DNA of 44,420 nucleotides from an uncultured Eubacteriales bacterium. GTDB lineage: Bacteria; Bacillota; Clostridia; Christensenellales; Aristaeellaceae. Where the stretch lies: the NCBI GenBank assembly GCA_902793325.1, contig CADBCY010000030.1, forward strand, positions 1-44,420, written 5' to 3'. A program made the translations under genes and the position numbers. Position 1 is the stretch's first letter, and every line of letters begins with the position of its first letter. The notes under the pieces are model-generated. The model was not told the origin of the DNA. It ran no database searches and saw only the letters and a program-made list of their open reading frames with translations. Positions 24,613-32,459 of this stretch are shown here, one piece after another.

Positions 24613-25359
24613 TCAGCTCTTCTTGCCGAAGCGGAACCTGGTGTACTTGGGGTAGTCCGCGAACATCAGGTACTCGGGCGCTTCGTCCTCGACCATCTCG
24701 GGGATGCGTTCGCCCGCGGTGTGGAAGCGGTTGTCGATGGTGTCGTCGTTGCGCGTGGAGACCTCGAACAGGATCACGTCGCCCGTGCCGGGGACGCCCT
24801 GCCACTTGTGGTACTGGCCCGGCTTCAGCGTGATGGACTGGCCCGGCTTCAGCGTGATCTGGCCGCCCGCCGGCACGGTCACGCGCTTTCCGTCGATGGT
24901 GACCGTCACGGGCGTGTCCGCGAAGGTGCCGGGCTTGCCGGCGAGGCCGCCCTCCACGTCCTTATAGTCCTCGGGCGTGCAGTTGTACAGCGTGAGCACC
25001 AGGTCGCCGCCGCCGCGGTTGATGATGTCCTCCATCTTGTACCAGTGATAGTGGAAGGGCAGGATCTGGCCGTCGTTGACCAGCAGGTACTTCTCCGCGT
25101 AGACCTTCGGGTACTTCTCCTGATTGTAGAAGTTGCCGTTCCGGAAGGTGAATATCGTCAGGCCGATCTTGTCGAAGTCGCCGCTGCCGAAGTCGGTGAT
25201 ATCCCAGCCGAGCATGTTCTCGACGATCTCTTCCTCATCCTCGCCCAAGTTCTTCCAATCCTCGACCGTGTAGTAGGCGAAAGGCGGCATCGGGAACTTG
25301 CCGTCCTCCATCACCTTCATCGCGTGCTTAATGATCCTGTTTGCCTCGGAACGCTTCAT
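24613..25359 (-). CDS. D-lyxose ketol-isomerase
   Basis: A 248-aa cupin-type isomerase, expected to interconvert D-lyxose and D-xylulose, with D-mannose/D-fructose as a common side activity. It aligns with the E. coli O157 D-lyxose isomerase over its length: MKRSEANRIIKHA at the start, MLGWDITDFGSGDF, KVYAEKYLLV, then the metal site PFHYHWYKMEDIINRGGGD (two His and a Glu) and the fourth ligand in PGQYHKW. The ATG at 25359 has AAAGGA upstream; the TTG two codons earlier is not needed. It has its own promoter and converges with the ABC operon. A kinase for D-xylulose is not in the window. A 24-nt period repeat codes for ITLKPGQS twice. Confidence 0.93.
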   Translation of the reverse strand: MKRSEANRIIKHAMKVMEDGKFPMPPFAYYTVEDWKNLGEDEEEIVENMLGWDITDFGSGDFDKIGLTIFTFRNGNFYNQEKYPKVYAEKYLLVNDGQILPFHYHWYKMEDIINRGGGDLVLTLYNCTPEDYKDVEGGLAGKPGTFADTPVTVTIDGKRVTVPAGGQITLKPGQSITLKPGQYHKWQGVPGTGDVILFEVSTRNDDTIDNRFHTAGERIPEMVEDEAPEYLMFADYPKYTRFRFGKKS

Positions 25360-25436
25360 GGTCAACCATCCTTTCAGAAATAATCATGGCGTGGAACGCC
25401 GCGCTTGCCGGCCGTCCCTGCGCATCTGCCACATGT

Positions 25437-25465
25437 ATTATAGCAGATAAATAACATAAAGTCAA
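25437..25465 (-). promoter_or_regulatory. Promoter of the D-lyxose isomerase gene
   Basis: Leftward TTGACT (25460-25465), 17 bp, TATAAT (25437-25442) with an extended -10 TGC. AACGTTA at 25464-25470 overlaps the -35 edge and matches the repeat upstream of the ABC operon. Confidence 0.85.
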
Positions 25466-25516
25466 CGTTATCTCGCGGCGCGGGCGGCCCACAACCCCCT
25501 GAAAACGCGCGCTCTC

Positions 25517-25545
25517 TTGACAGGCATCCCGGCGATCGATATAAT
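25517..25545 (+). promoter_or_regulatory. Promoter of the GNAT-VWA-MoxR operon
   Basis: Consensus TTGACA (25517-25522), 17 bp, TATAAT (25540-25545). The 333-bp gap 25360-25692 holds this and the divergent lyxose isomerase promoter; the ~140-nt leader has no recognised element. Confidence 0.87.
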
Positions 25546-25692
25546 CACAAGTGTCGCGAAACGGCGTCGTCGCCCCGCGCTTTACGGCCCGAAGGGCCCG
25601 GGGCGCGGAGCGGAAGGCGGCGCGAACGCGGCGAAGTCGGGCGGCGCGATGCTGTCGCGTCGACGGGACGGGCGGACCGTCGGGGGCGTACC

Positions 25693-26244
25693 ATGGAAAT
25701 CCGAAGGACGATCGCATTGAAGGACGGCCGGGAATGCGTGCTGCGAAGCGGCGCGGAGCGCGACGGAGAGGCCGCGCTTCTGAACTTTACCCGGACGCAC
25801 GCGCAGACGGACTGGCTGCTCTCCTATCCGGACGAGCTCAGCCTGACCGCCGCGCAGGAAGGGCAGTTTCTGAAGCGGAAGGCGGAGGACCCCGGCGAGG
25901 TCGAGCTGCTCGCGGAGGTCGACGGCGAGGTCGTCGGCATGGCCGGAATCGAGCGCATCGGCGCGCAGGAGAAGCTGAGGCACCGCGCCGGGTTCGGCGT
26001 CAGCGTCGATCGCGCGTACTGGGGCCTCGGCATCGGGCGCGCGCTGACGGAGGTCTGCATCGAGTGCGCACGGGCCGCGGGCTACGCGCAGCTCGAGCTG
26101 GATGTGGTCGCCGGGAACGCGCGCGCCGTCGAACTCTACCGGAGCCTGGGCTTTGTGGAGTACGGGCGCAACCCCAGGGGCTTTCGCTCCCGCCTGACCG
26201 GCTGGCAGGAGCTCGTGCTCATGCGGCTGGAGCTGGACGGATGA
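25693..26244 (+). CDS. GNAT-family N-acetyltransferase
   Basis: A 183-aa acetyl-CoA-dependent acetyltransferase. Motif A is FGVSVDRAYWGLGIGRAL (about 108-125), and motif B contains LELDVVAGNARAVELYRSLGF with the usual N-x-x-A-x-x-L-Y. The N-terminal part (LLNFTRTHAQTDWLLSYPDE) is characteristic of a RimJ/RimL-like subgroup but does not identify the substrate. A GGGGGCG stretch serves as a weak ribosome site. It is the first gene after the promoter at 25517 and lies 21 bp before the VWA gene, suggesting cotranscription. It might modify a protein or small molecule handled by the MoxR/VWA pair, which is speculative. Confidence 0.82.
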   Translation: MEIRRTIALKDGRECVLRSGAERDGEAALLNFTRTHAQTDWLLSYPDELSLTAAQEGQFLKRKAEDPGEVELLAEVDGEVVGMAGIERIGAQEKLRHRAGFGVSVDRAYWGLGIGRALTEVCIECARAAGYAQLELDVVAGNARAVELYRSLGFVEYGRNPRGFRSRLTGWQELVLMRLELDG

Positions 26245-26265
26245 CGCGGGGGACGGGGAGGCACC

Positions 26266-27636
26266 ATGGATCGTGAAGCAACCGGGATCGCAGGCGACGC
26301 GCGGCGCGCGCTCGTCCGCTGCCTGTTTCAGGCGGGGGCGACGCTTCCCTTCCTGCGCCAGCCGATCGAGCGCATGCGCCTGATTCCCGATCCCACCGTA
26401 TCCTGCCTGGCCACGGACGGCGTGCACCTGTTCTACGCGCCGGACGGCGCGCCGGGGGAAGCGGAGGTCGGGCATGTGCTGGCGCACTGCCTCTTCCGGC
26501 ACCTCATCCCGCCGGAAAGGGCGGTCAGGCCGCTGTGGGACCTCGCCTGCGACCTGTCCGCGGAGTTCCTGCGCGCGGAGCTGTTCTCCCCGAAGGGCTC
26601 GAAACTCACGCAGAGGTTCGTCACGGACGCGCTGCCGGAGAACGTCGATCCCCGCGCCGCGGGGGCGGTGTACCGTTCGCTCATGGACCTGTTCGAGGAC
26701 GAGCTCGATCCGCTGTACGCCCGGTTTGCCCGGGACGACCACCGCTACTGGTACGCGCCGCCCGCCCGCGGGCTGTTTGACGGCGCGCGCGCCCCTGCGG
26801 ACGCCGGGCCTGCCGCGCCAGGGCGGGGGGAAGGCGCCGGGGGCCGTTCCTTCCGTGGCGACGGCGCGCAGTCCTACGAGGCGTGGATCGCGCAGGCGCT
26901 GGACAGCCGCTGGCCCTCGGAGGAGGCGCTGCCGGGCGGCGCGTCCGCGACGGGCCGGTACGGTCTCGCGCCGGGGAGCCGCGAGGAGAAGATGCTGCTG
27001 CGCGAGGAGGGAAAGTACGATTTCTCCCGCTACCTCCGCCGCTTCTCCACGACGCGGGAGGAGATCCGGCTCGACCTCGGGGGTTTCGACTACATCCCCT
27101 ACTGCTACGGCCTCGAGCGGTACGGCAACCTGCCGCTCATCGAGCCGCTCGAGTACACGGAGAGCCGCAAGGTGGAGGAGCTCGTGATCGCGATCGACAC
27201 CTCCGGCTCGTGCACGCGGCCCATCGTGGAGCGGTTTCTGGCCGAGATCGAGCGCATCCTCATGCGGCACGACGACTTCTTCGCCAGGATGAACGTGCAC
27301 ATCATACAGTGCGACGCCATGGTGCAGTCCCACGTGGCGATCCACTCCTTCGAGGAATGGAAGGATTACACGAAGGACCTCGTCATCAAGGGGCGGAGCG
27401 GCACCGATTTCGCGCCGGTGTTCGCGCTGGTGGAGCGCCTGCAGAGGAACGGCGCGCTGAAGAACCTGAAGGGGCTGCTCTACTTCACGGACGGCGACGG
27501 CGCCTATCCGCAGAAGGAGACGCCCTACGAGACGGCCTTCGTGTTCACCACGCGCAGGGCGCTGGAATTCAATATCCCCGGGTGGATCGTGCCGCTCTGC
27601 CTGGAGCGGCCCGGCGACCGGGACGGCACGGCATAA
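26266..27636 (+). CDS. VWA/metallopeptidase-like protein (DUF2201-type)
   Basis: A 456-aa soluble protein. The N-terminal half (about 15-200) resembles the putative metallopeptidase domain of DUF2201 proteins, with GHVLAHCLFRHLIPP supplying an HxxxH pattern but no catalytic Glu. A low-complexity Ala/Gly-rich linker follows (about 170-205). The C-terminal VWA-like domain (about 300-445) keeps a MIDAS metal site: DTSGS, then RSGTDF, then FTDGDG. Such proteins are usually encoded beside a MoxR AAA ATPase, as here, and act as its partner in maturation or metal insertion of targets that are mostly unknown. GGGGAGG precedes the ATG. The downstream ATPase gene starts 15 bp after the stop. Confidence 0.82.
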   Translation: MDREATGIAGDARRALVRCLFQAGATLPFLRQPIERMRLIPDPTVSCLATDGVHLFYAPDGAPGEAEVGHVLAHCLFRHLIPPERAVRPLWDLACDLSAEFLRAELFSPKGSKLTQRFVTDALPENVDPRAAGAVYRSLMDLFEDELDPLYARFARDDHRYWYAPPARGLFDGARAPADAGPAAPGRGEGAGGRSFRGDGAQSYEAWIAQALDSRWPSEEALPGGASATGRYGLAPGSREEKMLLREEGKYDFSRYLRRFSTTREEIRLDLGGFDYIPYCYGLERYGNLPLIEPLEYTESRKVEELVIAIDTSGSCTRPIVERFLAEIERILMRHDDFFARMNVHIIQCDAMVQSHVAIHSFEEWKDYTKDLVIKGRSGTDFAPVFALVERLQRNGALKNLKGLLYFTDGDGAYPQKETPYETAFVFTTRRALEFNIPGWIVPLCLERPGDRDGTA

Positions 27637-27651
27637 GACAGGATGGATCGC

Positions 27652-29121
27652 ATGAACATACAGGAAGCAAAGACGGAGATCGCCCGCACGTTCCGGGCGT
27701 ACACGAAGCGGCGGCCCGACGGGGCGCACAGGATCCCGCCGGAGAAGCAGCGCCCGGTGCTGCTCATCGGCCCGCCCGGCATCGGGAAGACGGCCATCAT
27801 GAAGCAGATCGCAGAGGAATGCGGCTGCGGGCTCGTCGCCTATTCCATGACGCACCACACGCGGCAGAGCGCCATCGGCCTTCCGTTCATCTCCCAAAAG
27901 GACTACGGCGGGCGGACGGTTTCCGTCACCGAGTACACGATGAGCGAGATCGTCGCCGCCATCTACGACTACATGCAGGCGACCGGGAAGCGCAGCGGCA
28001 TACTGTTCCTCGACGAGATCAACTGCGTGTCGGAGACGCTGACCCCCGTCATGCTGCAACTATTGCAGAACAAGACCTTCGGCAACGTTCCCCTCCCGGA
28101 GGACTGGGTGATCGTCGCCGCCGGGAACCCGCCCGAGTACAACAAGTCGGTGCGCGAGATGGACATGGTCACGCTGGACCGCGTCAAGCACATCGACGTG
28201 GAGGCGGACCTCGAGGTCTGGCAGGCCTACGCGCGCGCGCAGGGCGTGCACCCGGCCGTGCGGACGTACCTGTCCGTGTATCCCGATCACTTCTACCGGA
28301 TCACCGATACGGACCGCGGGCAGCTCTTCGTCACGGCGCGCGGGTGGGAGGACCTGTCGCTGATGCTCACGTCCTACGAGGAGGACGGCATATCGGTCGA
28401 CGCGAACTGGTTCCTGCAATACCTCCAGCACGACGCTATCGCGCGCTCCTTCGGCTTCTACTACGACCTCTTCCGGCACTTCACGGAGGGCGCCGCGGCG
28501 GCCTGCGAGGCGTCGCCCGGCTTCTCCCTCGGCGCGCTGCTGCTCGGCGCGCCCGGGAAGCTCGCCGCCTGCGCGTCCACGGAGTGCCTTGCCATCGCGG
28601 CGATGCTCTTTCATACGATCGAGCGCGAGGCGACCCGCCTGTCGGAGTGGCGGCAACGGCTCGCGCGGCGGCGGGAGCTCGTCGCGCTGCTCCCGCCGGA
28701 CGACGCCTTCGCGGTGGAGGAAAATGCCCGCGCGTTCTTCGACCAGAAGCGCAAGGCCCTGGAGATCAAGGTCGCCCACAAGGCGATGAAGCGGGACGAG
28801 GAATTCCGGGAGACGGCCGCGCTGACGCGGCTGGAGGCCGACGCCGTCGAGTGGCGGAAGCTGCCCGAGGGCGAGCGGGGCGGCTTCTCCGCCTTTGCGT
28901 GCGCGCGGATCGAGGCGGAAACCGCCGCGCACGCCGGGGACGCGGAAAGGGCCGCTTCCGCCATCGCGGAGGCCTATCGCGTGCTCGAGCTGTGCCCGCA
29001 GGGGCGCAGCGCACGGCTGTACCTCACCAGCGACCTTGCCGCCTCCGCGCCCTGTGCGGAGCTCCTCGCGGCGTTCCCGTCGGAGGCCTTTGAAGCGACC
29101 CGCAGGGAGATCGAGGCGTGA
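27652..29121 (+). CDS. MoxR-type AAA+ ATPase
   Basis: A 489-aa protein. The AAA core (about 35-250) has Walker A GPPGIGKT, a family-typical MTHHTRQSAIGLP segment, Walker B GILFLDEIN, sensor 1 VIVAAGNPPEYN and an arginine in MVTLDRVKHI. The C-terminal ~230 residues are helical and rich in charged residues, unlike short MoxR proteins (~320 aa), and may bind the VWA partner. ATG 27652 is preferred because AGGA lies nine bases upstream; an ATG at 27643 has no ribosome site. It probably works as a hexameric ATPase chaperone with the preceding VWA protein. A strong bidirectional terminator follows. Confidence 0.85.
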   Translation: MNIQEAKTEIARTFRAYTKRRPDGAHRIPPEKQRPVLLIGPPGIGKTAIMKQIAEECGCGLVAYSMTHHTRQSAIGLPFISQKDYGGRTVSVTEYTMSEIVAAIYDYMQATGKRSGILFLDEINCVSETLTPVMLQLLQNKTFGNVPLPEDWVIVAAGNPPEYNKSVREMDMVTLDRVKHIDVEADLEVWQAYARAQGVHPAVRTYLSVYPDHFYRITDTDRGQLFVTARGWEDLSLMLTSYEEDGISVDANWFLQYLQHDAIARSFGFYYDLFRHFTEGAAAACEASPGFSLGALLLGAPGKLAACASTECLAIAAMLFHTIEREATRLSEWRQRLARRRELVALLPPDDAFAVEENARAFFDQKRKALEIKVAHKAMKRDEEFRETAALTRLEADAVEWRKLPEGERGGFSAFACARIEAETAAHAGDAERAASAIAEAYRVLELCPQGRSARLYLTSDLAASAPCAELLAAFPSEAFEATRREIEA

Positions 29122-29146
29122 TACGGTTCCCATCCAAACGGGAATG

Positions 29147-29209
29147 AAAAAGCCCCACCCTGCCTGGACGACGGAAATGCGTCGATCCGGGCGAGGCGGG
29201 GGGCTTTTT
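29147..29209. terminator. Bidirectional terminator
   Basis: AAAAAGCCCC (29147-29156) pairs with GGGGCTTTTT (29200-29209) around additional internal pairings. It serves the MoxR operon rightward and the GGDEF gene leftward. Nothing is seen from 29210 to 29291. Confidence 0.8.
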
Positions 29210-29291
29210 GGCGGAACCGCCGGGACGGGCGACCCGGCGCGCTTCATTCGTGGCGTACCCACGCGGCGGGATGCCCGTCTGGGAACGCGCT

Positions 29292-30392
29292 CTAGTTGGA
29301 GCACGCGCGGTACCTGCGCCTGTCCGCGCCGTTCGCCTGGTAGTAGCGGGCCTTGGCCGCGTACATCCGCTCGTCCGCCAGCTTGGCGAGCTCGGTGACG
29401 CCACGGTCCGGGTATTCGGCGTGGCAGACGTAGCCGTAGCAGGCGCTGAGCGGCATGCCGTTGCGCTCGGACCAGGACTTCATGCTGCTCTCGAAGGCGT
29501 TGAACAGGTTGACGAGCTCGTCCGGGCCGGCAGAGATCAGCACCGCGAATTCGTCCCCGCCGATGCGGTACATCTTGCCCCGGTCGCCGAAGCAGTGCTC
29601 GATGCACCGCGCCGCGCCGATGATCAGCTTGTCGCCGGACTCGTGCCCGTAGCGGTCGTTGATCTCCTTCAGCCCGTTCAGGTCGGCGGCAATGTACACC
29701 AGCCGATCCGGCAGGGGCGCTTCCGTGAGCCGCTTCAGGTCCTCCTCGTAGAAGCGCCGGTTCGGGAAGCCCGTCAGCACGTCCATGTCCGCGTTTTCCT
29801 GTTCCTCCACGATGCGCTCGGCCAGCTTCATCTTCAGCCGCAGGAAGCTGATGCCGAGCACCAACTGGAACACGATGAATATGGAGAGGTTGATGAGCGG
29901 CGCCACGGCCTGGGAAACCACCGCCGTGAGGTAGAGCATGACGACGTCCGCGACGATGACGATGAGCGAATACACGGCCGGGAACAGGAAGAAGCTCAGC
30001 GGCACGATCAGCGAGAACGTCATGAACACCGTCGCGTCCACCGCGTTGTAGATGATGACGTCGGAGTAGGTGATGCCCAGGGACCACGCGAAGAAGAAGG
30101 TCGCGCACAGCGGATTGGCGATGTTCAGCAGGGCGTACCTGTGCTCGATGTCCCGCTTGACGTAGATGTTCAGGAATATGGAAATGGCCGCCACGCTCAG
30201 CAGCGAGATGTAGAAGCCGCGGTATTTCCACAGGTACGGGCCGTACAGCGGAGGATTGATGGTTGAATAGACCAGCATGCATATCTCGAGTATCGTCACG
30301 ACGCTCAGCGCGGTCATGGAAATCCCCCAGGACGAGCTGTAGATTCCCTGAAGGATCCGGCCCTGCCTGCTCGCTATGTTCTTCGCATCCAT
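29292..30392 (-). CDS. Membrane diguanylate cyclase
   Basis: A 366-aa protein. About six hydrophobic helices (residues 20-190) form an uncharacterised membrane sensor. A GGDEF domain follows, with DMDVLTGFPNRRFYEEDL, ADLNGLKEINDRYGHESGDKL and the intact signature RIGGDEFAVLIS. Synthesis of c-di-GMP is expected. GGAGG lies 7 bp before the ATG. It is monocistronic with its own promoter (30458-30486) and is the fourth c-di-GMP gene within 19 kb. The last ~20 residues are basic and rich in Arg. Confidence 0.9.
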   Translation of the reverse strand: MDAKNIASRQGRILQGIYSSSWGISMTALSVVTILEICMLVYSTINPPLYGPYLWKYRGFYISLLSVAAISIFLNIYVKRDIEHRYALLNIANPLCATFFFAWSLGITYSDVIIYNAVDATVFMTFSLIVPLSFFLFPAVYSLIVIVADVVMLYLTAVVSQAVAPLINLSIFIVFQLVLGISFLRLKMKLAERIVEEQENADMDVLTGFPNRRFYEEDLKRLTEAPLPDRLVYIAADLNGLKEINDRYGHESGDKLIIGAARCIEHCFGDRGKMYRIGGDEFAVLISAGPDELVNLFNAFESSMKSWSERNGMPLSACYGYVCHAEYPDRGVTELAKLADERMYAAKARYYQANGADRRRYRACSN

Positions 30393-30457
30393 GGTGAACC
30401 TCCGTCAATCGGGCGCAAGTCGCGCGCGGCTTGCAAAATGCCATTGTATTGATGGAT

Positions 30458-30486
30458 ATTATACCACCGGATTAAAGTAAACGCAA
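30458..30486 (-). promoter_or_regulatory. Promoter of the diguanylate cyclase gene
   Basis: Leftward TTGCGT (30481-30486), 17 bp, TATAAT (30458-30463) with an extended -10 TGG. Confidence 0.65.
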
Positions 30487-30520
30487 CACAAATCTGCCCG
30501 CCGCGGTTCCGGAAATCAGG

Positions 30521-30552
30521 AAAACCCGCGCCGCCGCTCCGAAGCGGCGGCG
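30521..30552 (-). terminator. Terminator of the polysaccharide operon
   Basis: A perfect 10-bp GC stem (30529-30538 with 30543-30552) with a TCGG loop, then CGGGTTTTCC leftward, 4 bp past the last stop codon. Confidence 0.8.
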
Positions 30553-30556
30553 TTTG

Positions 30557-31342
30557 TCATTCGGCGTCCCGCCCGAACACTTCCAACTCGATGAGGGCGG
30601 GGAAGGCGGAAGGGTCGTCGCTCTTGACCATGTTTTGCAGCCGCAGCCAGCGCACCCGGCGCGTTCCCAGCGCGATGAATTGCCGGTCGCCGGTCTTTTC
30701 CAGGGGAAAGTCCACGATCCCGCCGTCGCTCAGGGCCACCTGCCCGCGCACCCAGTAGGCGTCGTGGGGGAAATCGGCACGCAGGGTCAGCGCCATGGCG
30801 TCGACCAGCGCTTCCCGGCCGAGGTCCAGCAGGCACCAGGCGTCCTCCCGCGCGCCGATGCCCCAGCTCTGGAAGGGCCACTCGCCGTGGAAGGTGTTGA
30901 ACCGCAGCCCGTCGATCACGTTCCTGGCCGCGAAGCAGCTCTCGCCGCGGGTCTCCACGTTGGCCGTGCAGTGGGGGAAGAAGTCCGTGTCGCCCCGGAG
31001 GTCGCTGGGGTTGCAGGCGAGGTTGCGCCGGGCCGCGATCTCCGCCCCGGTCATGATCCTCGCCGAGGCGATGTGCCGTGCCTCCCCGAAGGCCCCGGGC
31101 CGGTAGGGCAGCCGGTGCTCGCCCCAGGGAACGACCCAGTGCAGCCTGCCCTCGGGCAGGTAGACCTCGCCGGGGAGCACGGAGGCGTCCGGCTGGATCC
31201 ACAGGTGGCGGGCGTCCCCGGCGTCGATCTCGAGGCAATCGCCCTCCCGGTATGCACGGTCGAAGCACAGCAGCGCCTCCGTCTCGTGGCGCGCCCGCGC
31301 GAGCACTTCGCCCGCGGCGTTTTTCGCGGTAATCTCGATCAT
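30557..31342 (-). CDS. Protein of unknown function with discoidin-like domain in the polysaccharide operon
   Basis: A 261-aa protein without signal peptide or membrane segment; I do not recognise the family. The N-terminal ~85 residues look like a small beta domain (ITAKNAAGEVLARARHETEA). The C-terminal ~150 residues have a pattern expected of F5/8-type (discoidin) galactose-binding folds: FAARNVIDGLRFNTFHGEWP, WGIGAREDAWCLLDLGREALVD, LRADFPHDAYWVRGQVALSDG and FPALIELEVFG. A discoidin-like module without export is odd; it could bind imported oligosaccharides or act as an enzyme. GGAGGTG precedes the ATG. Last gene of the operon, 7 bp after the GH88 gene. Confidence 0.72.
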   Translation of the reverse strand: MIEITAKNAAGEVLARARHETEALLCFDRAYREGDCLEIDAGDARHLWIQPDASVLPGEVYLPEGRLHWVVPWGEHRLPYRPGAFGEARHIASARIMTGAEIAARRNLACNPSDLRGDTDFFPHCTANVETRGESCFAARNVIDGLRFNTFHGEWPFQSWGIGAREDAWCLLDLGREALVDAMALTLRADFPHDAYWVRGQVALSDGGIVDFPLEKTGDRQFIALGTRRVRWLRLQNMVKSDDPSAFPALIELEVFGRDAE

Positions 31343-31349
31343 GTCCCGT

Positions 31350-32459
31350 TCACCTCCGCCAGAGCATCGGGTCGGTGCCGGCCAGCTTGGCCAGCGCCTC
31401 CACGAAGAAGTAGTCGCCGTAGACGATGTTGGTGTGCACGCCCGCCGCGTCGTCGTGGTAGCTGGCGGTGCACTTCGTGAGCAGGCCGCAGGTCCCGGCG
31501 GAGAGGTCCAGGCAGCGGTCGATCAGCCCGTCCAGCAGCGCCTCCGCCGCGTCCCGGTAGGCCTGCCTGCCCGTCAGCCCGGCGAGCTCGATCAGCCCGC
31601 AGGCGGCGCAGGCTCCGGCGATGTTGTCGATGCGCTCCGGGGTCGCGGGCTGCAGGAAGTCGCAGTCCGTCAGGCCGTCGGGGCGGATGTGCGCGATGAA
31701 GAAGTCCGCGATGCGCCGCGCCGCCTCCAGGTAGCGGGGGTCGCCGGCGTTCATGTAGGCCAGCGCGAAGCCGTACAGCCCCCACGCCTGCCCCCTCGAC
31801 CACGCCGAGCCCAGCCCGTAGCCCTGGCCCGCGTGCTCGCACAGCTTCGCGCCGGTCTGCGGGTCGAACTCCACGATGTGGCTGACCGAGCCGTCCGGGC
31901 GCAGGAAGTCGCGCAACGTCGTGTCCGCGTGCGCCTTCGCCACGTGGGAGAAGCGGGGGTCGCCCGTCGCCGCGCCGGCCCAGAACAGCAGGGACAGGTT
32001 CATCATGCAGTCGATGATGGCGTAGCCCACGCGCTCCGGCTCGTTCCAGGCGCGGATGAAGCCCATGGGGTTGAAGCGCCCCATCAGCAGGCTCGCGGCG
32101 TGGAGCGCGTCCACCCCGGCCTGCCGGTCGCCCGTCAGCTTCCAGTGCGCCCCGCAGGAGAGCAGGTACATGAAGCCCACGTCGTGGTTGAGCTTTTCAA
32201 AGCTCCGGAATTCCGCCGTGAGCAGCTCCTCGGCGCGAAGGGCCTCCCGCAGGAACGCATCGTCCCCGTCGAACGCCCATAGCTGCCACATCAGGCCCGG
32301 CCAGAAGCCCCCCGTCCACCAGCTGTTGCCGTCGAAGGGGGAGGGCTGCCAAGTCGCGCCGCCGCGGTAGGGGAGCAGGTCGGCTTCCGCCGCCATGGGC
32401 AGCGTGGCGCGGGTCTTTTCCGCGGCGCGGCGCAGGATGTCATAGGCATTGTTCCGCAA
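31350..32459 (-). CDS. Glycoside hydrolase family 88, unsaturated glucuronyl hydrolase
   Basis: A 369-aa cytoplasmic alpha6/alpha6-barrel enzyme that hydrates the double bond of the unsaturated uronic acid left by polysaccharide lyases, releasing it from the oligosaccharide. Two aspartates fit the catalytic pair of the Bacillus GL1 enzyme (D88, D149): D93 in NHDVGFMY and D150 in YAIIDCMMNL. GSAWSRGQAWGLYGFA is a further GH88 hallmark. The start is TTG at 32459, with GAGGTG seven bases upstream; the first 20 bases overlap the DUF2264 gene. No signal peptide is seen, so it acts after uptake. Its presence indicates a uronate-containing substrate cut by a lyase. Confidence 0.93.
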   Translation of the reverse strand: MRNNAYDILRRAAEKTRATLPMAAEADLLPYRGGATWQPSPFDGNSWWTGGFWPGLMWQLWAFDGDDAFLREALRAEELLTAEFRSFEKLNHDVGFMYLLSCGAHWKLTGDRQAGVDALHAASLLMGRFNPMGFIRAWNEPERVGYAIIDCMMNLSLLFWAGAATGDPRFSHVAKAHADTTLRDFLRPDGSVSHIVEFDPQTGAKLCEHAGQGYGLGSAWSRGQAWGLYGFALAYMNAGDPRYLEAARRIADFFIAHIRPDGLTDCDFLQPATPERIDNIAGACAACGLIELAGLTGRQAYRDAAEALLDGLIDRCLDLSAGTCGLLTKCTASYHDDAAGVHTNIVYGDYFFVEALAKLAGTDPMLWRR

